From the NCBI RefSeq assembly GCF_900119165.1, contig NZ_FPJG01000006.1:186001-250000 (forward strand): a stretch of DNA of 64,000 nt. Reading direction: 5' to 3'. Shown piece by piece: positions 17,399 through 27,940 of this stretch; positions within the stretch are counted from its first letter, which is position 1, and the number at the start of each line of letters is the position of its first letter. Origin of the DNA: Amycolatopsis australiensis. GTDB taxonomy: Bacteria; Actinomycetota; Actinomycetes; Mycobacteriales; Pseudonocardiaceae. The notes under the pieces are model-generated. The model was not told the origin of the DNA and did no database searches. It worked only from the letters and a program-made list of their open reading frames with translations. The position numbers were made by a program, and so were the translations under genes.

Positions 17399-18405
17399 GA
17401 CTTGCGGCGGCCCAGCCAGGCGAGCAGGGCCCCGGCGCTGAACGCGCCCGCGACGGCCCCGAGCCCCGGCCCGCGCTGCACCGTGACGCGCTGTTCGAGC
17501 CGGACCGGCGGTGGCGGCGGCGCGACGACCTTGCGCTGGTTCTCCGTCGCCGTCGCCGTCCACGCGGTGACGAGCAGCAGGAAGCGCGAGACGAGGTTCG
17601 CGAACACGAGCAGGCCGATGACCGGCCCGAACAGCGCGGCCGACGGCGACTTCGTCACGCTGGCCAGGTAGACGGTCGCCACCTGCTGGAGGACGACGAA
17701 CCCGACAGCGGCGAAGGCGGCGCCCTTGACGGCGCTGCGCAGCTCGACGCGCTCGCGGGGCAGCCGCGCGATCACCCACAGGAAGACGAGGGTGTTGGCG
17801 AGCAGGCCGAGGATGATCGTCGCGACGCGGAGCAGGAAGATCGCCCAGGTGGCGTGGTTGAGGCCGACGAGCTCGAGCAGGAACTGCCCGACGCCGCCGC
17901 CGACCGCGGTCAGCGCGAAGGACACCCCGAGCGCGACCCCCAGCCCGATCAGCGCGACGAGGTCCTTCAGCGTCTGCTTGACGAACGGCTGCGGCCGTTT
18001 TTCCTGGCCCCACTGCGCGGTGAGCGCGTCACGCAGGTTGGACATCCAGCCGACGCCGGAGTAGAGCGCGATGAGCAGGCCGAAGATCCCGATGCCGCTG
18101 CCGGAGTTGAGGGCGCCGTCGACGATGCTCTTGACGAGGCCGCGCAGGCCCTCGGGCACGGAGTTGTCGATGCCGTCGGTGATCTTGTGGATGATCGTCT
18201 GGTCGTGGTTGACGACCAGCCCGAACACCGCGAAGGCGACCATGAACAGCGGAAAGACCGAAAGGACGCTGAAGTAGGTGATGGCGGCGGCGTAGTGGTT
18301 GCCGTACCGCTCGGTGAAGGCCTCGTTGGCCCGGATGAGGTGATCGAGCCACGGGTACTTCCGCCGCAGCCGCGGCAGGAGCTTTTCCTTCTCTTCTTTC
18401 GCCAC
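17395..18405 (-). CDS. YihY/BrkB-family inner-membrane protein
   Basis: A 336-residue membrane protein. Features of the YihY/virulence factor BrkB family are a cytosolic N-terminus, NHYAAAITYFSVLSVFPLFMV, a middle GVGWMSNLRDALTAQWG segment and several long hydrophobic helices (about six). The C-terminal 60 residues are Pro- and Arg-rich and probably cytosolic. The old RNase BN assignment of this family is not supported; transport or envelope roles are suggested but unproven. Its 3' end overlaps the convergent dacC stop by a few bases. Confidence 0.85.
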   Translation of the reverse strand: MAKEEKEKLLPRLRRKYPWLDHLIRANEAFTERYGNHYAAAITYFSVLSVFPLFMVAFAVFGLVVNHDQTIIHKITDGIDNSVPEGLRGLVKSIVDGALNSGSGIGIFGLLIALYSGVGWMSNLRDALTAQWGQEKRPQPFVKQTLKDLVALIGLGVALGVSFALTAVGGGVGQFLLELVGLNHATWAIFLLRVATIILGLLANTLVFLWVIARLPRERVELRSAVKGAAFAAVGFVVLQQVATVYLASVTKSPSAALFGPVIGLLVFANLVSRFLLLVTAWTATATENQRKVVAPPPPPVRLEQRVTVQRGPGLGAVAGAFSAGALLAWLGRRKS

Positions 18406-18450
18406 TGTGAAACGCTAACCACGCCCCGTGACTCCCGCAACGCGAGCGGC

Positions 18451-20462
<2,012 letters not shown>

Positions 20463-20541
20463 GCACCATGCGATGCGCGGGGCCACCAGCCCGGCGCTCC
20501 AGCGGCCGGTCGAAGTCGCGAAGTTCCCTGGCGCGCCGGTC

Positions 20542-20907
20542 TCAGGCGTGCGGGTGCTGGGTGAACAGGGGGCGGGTGGGCGTCGCGTCGGGGTCGGCCA
20601 GTACTGCTTCCGCCATGGCGGTCACCCGGCCCGGGACCTTCGGGGCTGCCTGGGCGGGCGTCGTGGCCGTGCGGGTCTTGCGGCGCTGGCGCAGCACGCC
20701 GAGTGTCATGCCGACGATGCCCAGCGCCACCGCGACCAGCCCCACCGGACCCAGCACGCCGAAGCTCTCCGCGTTGCTGTCGGCCCGCGCGGTCGTCACG
20801 TCGGCGAACGCGCTGCCGCCGGCCAGCAGCAGGGCGGCCGGGACGAAGGTGACCACGGCGATTCCACGCAGGGTCGACCGCATCAGGGGTTGACCTGGGT
20901 TGCGCAC
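20542..20907 (-). CDS. Small exported/membrane protein, unknown
   Basis: 121 residues. GTG 20907 is chosen for its GGGAGG ribosome site seven bases upstream; ATG 20883 is an alternative. There is a signal-like N-terminal helix (residues about 12-35, ending SAFA-D), a short linker, a second helix (VLGPVGLVAVALGIVGMTLG) and a basic cytosolic-like RQRRKTR followed by a polar tail. The family is not recognised. The overall design (signal peptide, spacer, membrane anchor, basic stop-transfer) fits a small surface or envelope protein. Confidence 0.65.
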   Translation of the reverse strand: MRNPGQPLMRSTLRGIAVVTFVPAALLLAGGSAFADVTTARADSNAESFGVLGPVGLVAVALGIVGMTLGVLRQRRKTRTATTPAQAAPKVPGRVTAMAEAVLADPDATPTRPLFTQHPHA

Positions 20908-21219
20908 CGGAGTGCCTCCCGCGAGTGACGAGCTGAACGCTCACCCATCCGAGTGAGACGCTGCGTGCTGCTGGTCAAAAAACTACCGAGCGTGTCAAGA
21001 CCTGTCGGTTCTGATCGACTCGGAGGCCGAGAGTAGCGCCCAACCGTGGAGACGGTCCGGGCACCCCCAGGGTTCACATCGCCACTCGTGTGGGTTCCAC
21101 CACTCGGCAAAACGCCCACTCAAAGTAGAGCGACTGCTGCCCGTCCGGTCACCGCCACCCCGGGCAGCCTGTCCTGTTGAGCCGGGGCGCGGCGAGTACC
21201 GGGAGGCCCTTCTTCGCGG
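20908..21219. other. Intergenic region upstream of the small membrane protein
   Basis: 312 bp without a supported gene. It probably carries the promoter of the gene ending at 20542; a TTGACA hexamer reads on the minus strand at 20994-20999, but no good -10 is paired with it. The MarR gene ends at its right border. Confidence 0.4.
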
Positions 21220-21717
21220 TCAGGCCGGGTCGAGCATGCGGAGGAGCTTGCGCAGGACGTCGTCGAGCAGGCCGAGTTCCTTGCCGCTGAGAGAGGAAAG
21301 CAGCTCGCTGACGTTCGCCGTGTGCTCGGTCATCGCGGCGTCGACGGCCTCGAAACCCTTGTCCGTCAAGCGGATGCGGAAACTGCGGCGGTCGTTCGGG
21401 TCCAGCGCGCGCTCGACGAACCCGGCCTTCTCCAGCCGGTCGAGGCGGCTGGTCATGCCCGCGCGGGACATCATCAGCGTCGCGGACAGCTCCGACGGGA
21501 TGAGCGTGTACGGCGGCCCGGACCGGCGAAGCGCGGCCAGGACGTCGAACTCGCCGCGCTGGAGCCCGTACTTGCCGAACACGCGCTCCTGGGCCGGCCC
21601 GAGCACGAGGCTGAGCCGCCCGAGCCGTCCGGCGACGCCGATGGCGGTCAGGTCCAGGTCGGGGCGTTCGCGGTGCCACGCCGACACGACGGCGTCGACG
21701 GCGTCTTCATCAGTCAC
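21220..21717 (-). CDS. MarR-family transcriptional regulator
   Basis: A 165-residue winged-helix DNA-binding protein. The MarR pattern is clear: a helix carrying GEFDVLAALRRSG, recognition helix SELSATLMMSRAGMTSRLDRLEKAGFV, and the wing with the hallmark DPNDRRSFRIRLTDKG. The dimerising ends are helical. It faces the cupin gene across an 81-bp region holding a perfect 9-bp-arm inverted repeat, so it most probably represses itself and the cupin gene; a phenolic or oxidant ligand is typical of the family but not shown here. Confidence 0.9.
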   Translation of the reverse strand: MTDEDAVDAVVSAWHRERPDLDLTAIGVAGRLGRLSLVLGPAQERVFGKYGLQRGEFDVLAALRRSGPPYTLIPSELSATLMMSRAGMTSRLDRLEKAGFVERALDPNDRRSFRIRLTDKGFEAVDAAMTEHTANVSELLSSLSGKELGLLDDVLRKLLRMLDPA

Positions 21718-21753
21718 CCGGCCAGCTTATTCGACGACAACACTATTCGACGC

Positions 21754-21779
21754 CTGATAGTTTGACAGCGAACTATCAG
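21754..21779. promoter_or_regulatory. Likely MarR operator
   Basis: The inverted repeat CTGATAGTT / AACTATCAG is perfect over nine bases, with spacer TGACAGCG. It stands between the divergent MarR and cupin genes, starting 37 bp from the MarR start and 20 bp from the cupin ATG. Size and position fit a MarR dimer site. Confidence 0.75.
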
Positions 21780-21798
21780 ACATGGAATCATCTTCGGC

Positions 21799-22272
21799 AT
21801 GACGACATTGCTGGTACGCCACGACGAAGCCGAGCAGCTCGGCTCGACCCCCGACACGATGACCCTGCTCGCGGACGTCTCGCAGACCGGCGGGCACCTC
21901 AGCACGAACCGCGCCTCGCTGGGCCGCGGGCGCGACGGCGCCACGCCGCACTTCCACACGTCCTCGGCGGAGATGTTCTTCATGCTCGACGGCGAGCTGG
22001 AGGTGCTGAACGGCGACGAGGTCGTGACGGTCTCGACCGGCGACATGTTGTTCGTCCCGCCGCACACGACTCACGCTTTCGGGGCGACTTCGCGGTCGGG
22101 CGCCGACGTCCTGATCGTGTTCACGCCCGGGGTCGAGCGGTTCGAGTACTTCCGGATGATCGACCGCATCCGGCGCGGCGAGGCGTCGCCGGCGGAGATC
22201 CTGGCGGCGCAGGAGCGGTTCGACAACCACTTCGTGGACAGCGCGGCTTGGCGCGCCGCCCGCGCGGCCTAG
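21799..22272 (+). CDS. Cupin-domain protein
   Basis: 157 residues with one cupin beta-barrel. The metal-binding motif 1, PHFHTSSAEMFFMLDGELEV, gives His, His and Glu; motif 2 ends in PPHTTHAFGA with the fourth His. The C-terminal 40 residues are helical. Related proteins include quercetin-dioxygenase-like and mannose-isomerase-like cupins; no reaction can be assigned. It is likely controlled by the divergent MarR protein. Its 3' end overlaps the xthA stop by four bases. Confidence 0.85.
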   Translation: MTTLLVRHDEAEQLGSTPDTMTLLADVSQTGGHLSTNRASLGRGRDGATPHFHTSSAEMFFMLDGELEVLNGDEVVTVSTGDMLFVPPHTTHAFGATSRSGADVLIVFTPGVERFEYFRMIDRIRRGEASPAEILAAQERFDNHFVDSAAWRAARAA

Positions 22273-23066
22273 ATGTCGTAGGTCGCGGTGACCGGCGCGT
22301 GGTCGGACCAGCGCTGGTCGTAGGACGCGGCGCGCTCGACGACGACCTCGACGACCTTCTCGGCGAGGCCGGGAGTCGCGAGCTGGCAGTCGATGCGCCA
22401 GCCGGAGTCGTTGTCGAACGCCTGCCCGCGGTAGGACCACCACGTGTACGGGCCGGGGCCTTCGGGGTCGAGGCGGCGCTGGACGTCGACGTAACCGGCT
22501 TCGGCGTAGACGCGGCCGAGCCAGGCGCGTTCCTCGGGGAGGAAGCCGGAGTTCTTGCGGTTGCCGCGCCAGTTCTTGAGGTCGATCGTGTCGTAGGCGA
22601 TGTTCCAGTCCCCGGCGACGACGACCTCCCGCCCGGCCGCGGCGGCCTTCCCCCGCAGCTCGCCGAGGTACGGCAGGAACGCGGCCATGAAGCGTTCCTT
22701 CTCCGCCTGACGTTCGGTGCCGACGTCACCGCTGGGCAGGTAGAGGCTGGCGACGACGACGTCCGGCAGGTGGATCTCGAGGTACCGGCCGCTGTCTTCG
22801 AACTCGGGCTCGCCGAAGCCGATGCGGACTTCTTCGGGCTCGACGCGGCTGTAAACGGCGACACCGTTGCGGCCCTTGACGGCCGAGTGGGCGTGCACCG
22901 AGAACCACCCTTCGGGCTCGACGACCGCCTTGGGGAGCTGACTCGCCTCGGCACGCACCTCCTGGCACGCGACGACGTCGGCCTTCGTGGCGGCGAGCCA
23001 CTCGACGAAGCCCTTCTTGGCGGCGGCGCGGAGGCCGTTGACGTTCACGGTGGAGACGGTCAGCAC
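22269..23066 (-). CDS. xthA: Exodeoxyribonuclease III / AP endonuclease
   Basis: A 265-residue base-excision repair enzyme of the EEP (exonuclease-endonuclease-phosphatase) fold that cuts DNA 5' to abasic sites. Family motifs in order: STVNVNGLRAA near the start, ADVVACQEVRAE (metal-binding Glu), GDWNIAYDTIDL, the KNSGFLPEERAWL segment (family LDY region) and SDHAPV at the C-terminus (catalytic His). The length is as usual for ExoIII. It converges on the cupin gene and diverges from the metallo-hydrolase. Confidence 0.93.
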   Translation of the reverse strand: MLTVSTVNVNGLRAAAKKGFVEWLAATKADVVACQEVRAEASQLPKAVVEPEGWFSVHAHSAVKGRNGVAVYSRVEPEEVRIGFGEPEFEDSGRYLEIHLPDVVVASLYLPSGDVGTERQAEKERFMAAFLPYLGELRGKAAAAGREVVVAGDWNIAYDTIDLKNWRGNRKNSGFLPEERAWLGRVYAEAGYVDVQRRLDPEGPGPYTWWSYRGQAFDNDSGWRIDCQLATPGLAEKVVEVVVERAASYDQRWSDHAPVTATYDI

Positions 23067-23104
23067 GGGTGAACGGTACCTGGCCGCTCTGCCAGACTGC
23101 GCCC

Positions 23105-23848
23105 ATGGACGATGGCGCGAGCCGGCTGACGGTGCTCGGCAGTTGCGGCGCCTGGCCGGAGCCCGGCCGAGCGTGCGCCGGATTCCTGTTGGTGCACAAC
23201 GGTTTCCGTGTCGTCCTCGACCTCGGGTACGGCGCGGCGTCGCGCCTGTTCACGCATTGCGCGGGCGGGTTGCCGGACGCCGTCGTGGTGACGCACGAGC
23301 ATCCTGACCACTGCGCGGACGTCAGCGCGCTCGGGCGGGCGTCGTACTACACGGGGTCGCGGCGGTTGCCGTTGTACTGCACACCGGGCACGGTCCGCCG
23401 GCTGGAGGCGATGGAGCCGCGGCCGCATCCGACGGAGGTGTTCGAGGTGCACGACCTCGGCGCACCGGCGGAAGTCGGGCCGTTCGGCCTGACGTCGCAC
23501 CTGCTGCCGCACCACGTACCGAACTTCGGCGTGCGCCTCAGCGCGCCCGGGCTGACGGTGGCGTACACGGGCGACACGGGCCCATCACCGCTGCTGGCGG
23601 ACCTTGGCCGCGACGCGGACCTGTTCATCTGCGACGCGACCCTCCGCACCCCACCGCCGGAAGGCGAGCCCCGCTACCTGATGACCGCGCGGGAGGCGGG
23701 CGAGCGGGCAGCCTCGGCCGGGGCGCGCCGGCTGCTGCTGACGCACTTCTGGCCGGGCACCGACCGCCCGGCGGCCGCCGCCGAGGCACGCGCGGGGTTC
23801 GGCGGTGCGGTGCTGGTCGCGGAGGAAGACCTCACCATCGCGCTCTGA
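23105..23848 (+). CDS. Metallo-beta-lactamase-fold hydrolase
   Basis: 247 residues starting at ATG 23105. The MBL-fold zinc motif THEHPDHC (HxHxDH) is present, with a further His in LLPHH, an Asp in YTGDTG and a late LLTHFWPG His. The set and spacing resemble RNase Z/ElaC or PhnP-like phosphodiesterases of the lactamase_B_2 type, often annotated as cyclic nucleotide degradation or ribonuclease Z in actinobacteria. Substrate unknown. It is divergent from xthA by 38 bp. Confidence 0.85.
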   Translation: MDDGASRLTVLGSCGAWPEPGRACAGFLLVHNGFRVVLDLGYGAASRLFTHCAGGLPDAVVVTHEHPDHCADVSALGRASYYTGSRRLPLYCTPGTVRRLEAMEPRPHPTEVFEVHDLGAPAEVGPFGLTSHLLPHHVPNFGVRLSAPGLTVAYTGDTGPSPLLADLGRDADLFICDATLRTPPPEGEPRYLMTAREAGERAASAGARRLLLTHFWPGTDRPAAAAEARAGFGGAVLVAEEDLTIAL

Positions 23849-24427
23849 CGCCGGAGCCGGGCCCGCTTGCGGCCTTCGGCTGCGCTGGCGGCAGCAGCCG
23901 CGCTCGCGGAACGGACTCCTACCGGCCCTTGGCTGATGCCGCGAGACGACGGAAGCCGCGCTGGCGACCTTCCCCCGGGCCCGGGCTGATGGCAGCCGCG
24001 GTCTCCGCCGGAACGGACTCCCGCCCCCGTTGGCCACGCCTCCGCGGCGGCAAGCCGGAGCGGAATCCGCCCGCCGTGCCTCCAAGCGCCACCGACGGCC
24101 GCGGCCAGGGCGGCCTCGCGATGGCAGCGGCCACCGGAGATCCCTCGCCCCACGCTCCGACCCCCGTCCGAGCGCGTTCCCCAGGCGCCATCCCCGGCAA
24201 CCGGCCGCCGCTCCAGCCCGCGGACCTCCCCCTGGAGACCCCGCGGACAACCCGCGCCCCATGCCGCATTCAGTTGTCACCCGCTCCCCGGGCTCCGCTC
24301 CTCCTCTCCGCCGACCTGCGCGGCCGGATCTGATCAGTTCTAACACCCACCACCGACAAAAACGGGCGCGCTCGATCCACCGCACCGGGGCTCAACGCCG
24401 GCCGGCCCGATCAGGTCCAGGAACGAA
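23849..24427. other. GC-rich intergenic stretch without a supported gene
   Basis: About 580 bp. Frames are open in several phases because of GC content, but translated products are low-complexity Arg/Pro/Ala. Degenerate repeated pieces are visible (for example CGGAACGGACTCC twice, near 23907 and 24010), which suggests duplication or decay. The last 100 bp before the SH3-like gene are less GC-rich. Confidence 0.45.
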
Positions 24428-24724
24428 TCAGCAGGTGGAACCGGCTACCGGCTGCGTGAACGCCGCGGCCACCCACTTGCCGTCGGCCACCTTGCGGAAG
24501 CCGTTCTGCACGCCCGGCATCGCGTCGAACTGGGCGTCGCGCAGGTACTTTCCGACGATCTTCGCGTTGCCGTCCGCCGACTCGCGGGCGTTGAGGACGT
24601 CTGCCGTCACCGTCACCTTGCAGCCGGTCGCCGATGCTCCCGAGGCCTGCTTGCCCGCGTTCATCACGTACACGACGATGACCAGGACGACGGCGCCCAA
24701 GATGAGCAAGGTCTTCTTCGACAT
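24428..24724 (-). CDS. Membrane-anchored bacterial SH3-like protein
   Basis: 98 residues with ATG 24724 behind GGAGGAAGG. One N-terminal membrane helix (about residues 5-21), a short Gly/Ala/Ser linker, then a bacterial SH3 (SH3_3) domain: VTADVLNARESADGNAKIVG, a middle GVQNGFRKVADGKWVAAAF strand pair, and Cys at both ends of the domain (GCKV and the final STC) that may form a disulfide. Such domains bind cell-wall peptides. It is placed outside the membrane with an N-in anchor. Specific role unknown. Confidence 0.78.
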   Translation of the reverse strand: MSKKTLLILGAVVLVIVVYVMNAGKQASGASATGCKVTVTADVLNARESADGNAKIVGKYLRDAQFDAMPGVQNGFRKVADGKWVAAAFTQPVAGSTC

Positions 24725-24868
24725 GCCTTCCTCCAACCGCGAGCCCGTCCCCCGCCAAGGGTAGGCAATCCTTTACCCGGACCGACAGCGCCGGACGCAC
24801 CAACCACCCGGAGGCGCCAGTCCTCCGCACCCGCCGGTGACCCGCTGTGCACAAAGCCGGGCACGAAA

Positions 24869-24904
24869 GAAGCCCCCTCCCCGGCGAACCGGGAAGGGGG
24901 CTTC
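24869..24904 (-). terminator. icd terminator
   Basis: The stem GAAGCCCCCTCCCCGG paired with CCGGGAAGGGGGCTTC has one mismatch and a four-base loop, and begins 13 bp beyond the icd stop on its downstream side. Confidence 0.82.
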
Positions 24905-24916
24905 GAGCGAGCGAAC

Positions 24917-26140
24917 TCAGCCCTGCGCGATCTTCTTCGCCAGGTTCTCGTCCAGCGTCGCGAGGAACTCCTCGGTCGTCTGCCACGGCTGGTCCTTGCC
25001 GATGAGCAGCGCGAGGTCCTTCGTCATCTTGCCGCTCTCGACGGTCTCGACAACGACCTGCTCCAGCTTGTTCGCGAAGCCGATCAGCTCCGAGTTGCCG
25101 TCCAGCTTGCCGCGGTGCTCGAGGCCCCGGGTCCACGCGTAGATCGACGCGATCGGGTTCGTCGAGGTCGGCTTGCCCTGCTGGTGCTGGCGGTAGTGCC
25201 GGGTGACCGTGCCGTGCGCGGCCTCGGCCTCGACGGTCCGGCCGTCCGGCGTGCGCAGCACCGACGTCATCAGGCCGAGCGAGCCGAAGCCCTGGGCGAC
25301 CGTGTCGGACTGGACGTCACCGTCGTAGTTCTTGCACGCCCAGACGTAGCCGCCCTCCCACTTCAGCGACGCGGCGACCATGTCGTCGATCAGCCGGTGC
25401 TCGTAGGTGAGGCCCTTGGCGTCGAAGTCCGACTTGAACTCGGCGTCGAAGATCTCCTGGAACACGTCCTTGAACATGCCGTCGTAGGCCTTGAGGATCG
25501 TGTTCTTGGTCGACATGTAGACCGGCAGGCCGCGGTCGAGGCCGTACTGCAGCGACGCGCGCGCGAAGTCCTCGATCGACTTGCGGTAGTTGTACATCCC
25601 CATCGCGACGCCGCCGCCCTCGGGGAACTTCGCGACCTGGAACTCCATCGGCTCCGACCCGTCCTCCGGGGTGAAGCTGATGGTCAGCGTGCCGGGGCCG
25701 GGCACCTTGAAGTTGGTGGCCCGGTACTGGTCACCGTGGGCGTGCCGGCCGATGATGATCGGCTTCGTCCAGCCGGGGACCAGCCGCGGGATGTTCTGGA
25801 TGACGATGGGCTCGCGGAAGATCACGCCGCCGAGGATGTTGCGGATGGTGCCGTTGGGCGACAGCCACATCTTCTTGAGGCCGAATTCCTCGACCCGCGC
25901 CTCGTCCGGGGTGATGGTGGCGCACTTGACGCCGACGCCGTGCTCCTTGATGGCGTTCGCGGCGTCGATCGTGACCTGGTCGTCGGTGCGGTCCCGCTCC
26001 TCGATGCCCAGGTCGTAGTAGTCCAGGTTCACGTCCAGGTACGGGTGGATCAGCTTGTCCTTGATGAACTGCCAGATGATGCGGGTCATCTCATCGCCGT
26101 CGAGTTCGACGACGGTGCCCTGGACCTTGATCTTGGCCAT
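24917..26140 (-). CDS. icd: NADP-dependent isocitrate dehydrogenase (homodimeric type)
   Basis: Oxidative decarboxylation of isocitrate to 2-oxoglutarate with NADP, TCA cycle, cytosol. The 407-residue protein belongs to the eukaryote-like homodimeric subfamily, not the E. coli type. Visible: [20 protein letters not shown] near the start, substrate-binding [56 protein letters not shown] (metal Asp residues), and [17 protein letters not shown], where downstream Arg/His choose NADP over NAD. It is monocistronic. Confidence 0.95.
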   Translation of the reverse strand: MAKIKVQGTVVELDGDEMTRIIWQFIKDKLIHPYLDVNLDYYDLGIEERDRTDDQVTIDAANAIKEHGVGVKCATITPDEARVEEFGLKKMWLSPNGTIRNILGGVIFREPIVIQNIPRLVPGWTKPIIIGRHAHGDQYRATNFKVPGPGTLTISFTPEDGSEPMEFQVAKFPEGGGVAMGMYNYRKSIEDFARASLQYGLDRGLPVYMSTKNTILKAYDGMFKDVFQEIFDAEFKSDFDAKGLTYEHRLIDDMVAASLKWEGGYVWACKNYDGDVQSDTVAQGFGSLGLMTSVLRTPDGRTVEAEAAHGTVTRHYRQHQQGKPTSTNPIASIYAWTRGLEHRGKLDGNSELIGFANKLEQVVVETVESGKMTKDLALLIGKDQPWQTTEEFLATLDENLAKKIAQG

Positions 26141-26396
26141 GAGCAGCGGTGCTCCTTCCGCGGATCTTCGCGTTGCTTCATACGTCTCGCCGGTAGCGGT
26201 ACAAGCGTACTGCTTGACGGAGCTGGATGGTTCCAGTAGTGGTCGGTATCAAGTCTCCACCCGCGATTTGTGGCGGGGCTCACGGGGCGGGTACCGCCGT
26301 TCGCGGGATCCGACCGCTCGCCGAGCGAGGATCGCGCGAAGGGGTGAACCAGGGCACGATGCCACCCGTGAACTCATCATGCGGGAGGTGACGGCC

Positions 26397-26906
26397 ATGT
26401 CGACCCATCGGTACGCCGACTACGACGAAGACTACGAGGACTACGAAGACACCACCGACGTGCTCGACGAGCGGCCGCGCCGCGGCGTCGCGCACCTGGT
26501 CAGCGCCTTGGGCGGCCTCCTGCTCACCCCGGTCGCGCTGGGCCTGCTGAGCTGGGGCGGGCTGCGCCAGCAGCAGCTGATCCAGGCGACGCTGAGCACC
26601 AACCGCGACCCGCTGGGCATCGCGCTGCTGGCGGGCGGGGCGATCCTGCTGCTGGTCGTCGCCGCGCTCGGTGCGCTGTCGGCGGCGGGCCCGATCCTCG
26701 GCGGCCTGCTCTACGGCGTCCTGCCCGGGGTGGCCGCGATGGCCGTGCCCGAATGGGGCTTCCGGCTGGTGAACCTGATGCCGAAGAGCGACATCGCGTA
26801 CGGCGTCATGGACTTCCTCTTCATCGGCGGCCTGCTCGGCGTCGGCTTCCTGCTGGTCGGCAGCGGGCTGGCGAACGCGCTGGTCCGGCGGCGCCGCGAA
26901 GCCTGA
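26397..26906 (+). CDS. Predicted four-helix membrane protein
   Basis: 169 residues starting at ATG 26397, behind GGGAGG. The first 35 residues are strongly acidic with repeated Asp-Tyr-Glu units (YADYDEDYEDYED), then four hydrophobic segments (about 38-58, 73-98, 100-118 and 137-157) and a basic RRRREA end. The family is not recognised. The acidic head and basic tail are both likely cytosolic. Similar small proteins are common in actinobacteria, without known function. Confidence 0.75.
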   Translation: MSTHRYADYDEDYEDYEDTTDVLDERPRRGVAHLVSALGGLLLTPVALGLLSWGGLRQQQLIQATLSTNRDPLGIALLAGGAILLLVVAALGALSAAGPILGGLLYGVLPGVAAMAVPEWGFRLVNLMPKSDIAYGVMDFLFIGGLLGVGFLLVGSGLANALVRRRREA

Positions 26907-26931
26907 CCCCGGCCGGTGGCATCATCGGCGG

Positions 26932-27312
26932 ATGGGACTGTTCACCGTCGCGGAAGCCCGTGCCGAGCTGGCGCGGCTACGGCCGGTCCTGGACGAGCTG
27001 GTGCGCGTGCGAGCGGACGCGGCCGAGCTCGCGGCGTCGCTGCGCCCGGGTGGCCGGGGCACCGAGCTGGGCGGGCTGCCCGAGTGGAAAGCCGCGCAGG
27101 CCCGGCTCGACGACCTGATGACGACGGTGCAGCGCACCGGCGCCGAGCTCAAGGGGTTCGCGCCGCTGCTGATCGACTTCCCGGCCGAGCTCGACGGCAC
27201 CGACGTGCTGCTGTGCTGGCTCGAAGGCGACCGCGAGCTGGGCTGGTACCACCGCGCCGACCTCGGGTTCGCCGGCCGGCGGCCACTGAAAACCACTGGC
27301 CCGCCCGGCTAG
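26932..27312 (+). CDS. DUF2203 domain protein
   Basis: 126 residues, starting 25 bp after the membrane protein gene. N-terminal two-thirds form a helical hairpin (FTVAEARAELARLRPVLDELV and a second helix). The conserved DUF2203 end is visible as DFPAELDGTDVLLCWLEGD, followed by ELGWYHRADLGFAGRRPL. Function unknown; cytosolic. It may be co-transcribed with its neighbours. Confidence 0.82.
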   Translation: MGLFTVAEARAELARLRPVLDELVRVRADAAELAASLRPGGRGTELGGLPEWKAAQARLDDLMTTVQRTGAELKGFAPLLIDFPAELDGTDVLLCWLEGDRELGWYHRADLGFAGRRPLKTTGPPG

Positions 27313-27322
27313 GTTCGAGTCC

Positions 27323-27940
27323 GTGAGCAACGAATCCAGAGCAGCCTTCTTCGACGGCACGGCCGAGCACTACGACGACGACAATTTCCACGCCCTGGTG
27401 GCGGACGCGCTGGTCGAGCCCCTGCCGGACGGTCCGGAGCTGGTCCTCGACGTCGCGACGGGAACGGGCTTCGCGGCGTACGCGGCGTTGCGCCTGAAGC
27501 CGGCTCGCGTGCTGGCCGTCGATCTGTCGCCGGCGATGGTCGAGCGGGCTTCGGCGAAGGCGCCTTCGCAGGATCCGTCGGGGCTGATCGAGTGGCAGGT
27601 CGGCCCGGCGGTGCCGATGCCGGCGCCGGACGGATCGGCCGACGTGGTGCTGTGCGCGTCCTCGCTGCACTTCCTGGGCGCGGTGGCGTTCGAGGACTGG
27701 CGGCGCGTGCTCAAGCCGGGCGGCAGGCTGGCGTTCTCGGTCGTGTCGGGAGCGCGGTTCCGGCCGTCGGGCCCGTTCGCGGAGTTCGTCCCGGGCGATC
27801 TGACGTTTCCGCTCGACGAAGCAGGCGCCGCGGCACTGGCGTCGTCGGCGGGCTTCGTGGACGTCTCGGCGCAGACGTTCACCGCCGACGACGGCGAACG
27901 GGTCCGCAGCGTGTTCCTGGTGCACGCGACGGCTCCGTGA
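27323..27940 (+). CDS. SAM-dependent methyltransferase (class I)
   Basis: 205 residues with the Rossmann-like SAM-binding fold: motif I VLDVATGTGFAAYAAL, motif II acidic end AVDLSPAMVERA, motif IV ADVVLCASSLHFL and LKPGGRLAFSVV. It starts FFDGTAEHYDDDNFHAL, typical of UbiE/Methyltransf_11 small-molecule enzymes. Substrate unknown. Its stop overlaps the following gene (GTGA). Confidence 0.85.
   Translation: MSNESRAAFFDGTAEHYDDDNFHALVADALVEPLPDGPELVLDVATGTGFAAYAALRLKPARVLAVDLSPAMVERASAKAPSQDPSGLIEWQVGPAVPMPAPDGSADVVLCASSLHFLGAVAFEDWRRVLKPGGRLAFSVVSGARFRPSGPFAEFVPGDLTFPLDEAGAAALASSAGFVDVSAQTFTADDGERVRSVFLVHATAP

Noticed and set aside
23929..24333. A 134-codon plus-strand gene in the gap after the metallo-hydrolase
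   Set aside because: Low-complexity Arg/Pro/Ala product, no ribosome site, and competing open frames on the other strand.
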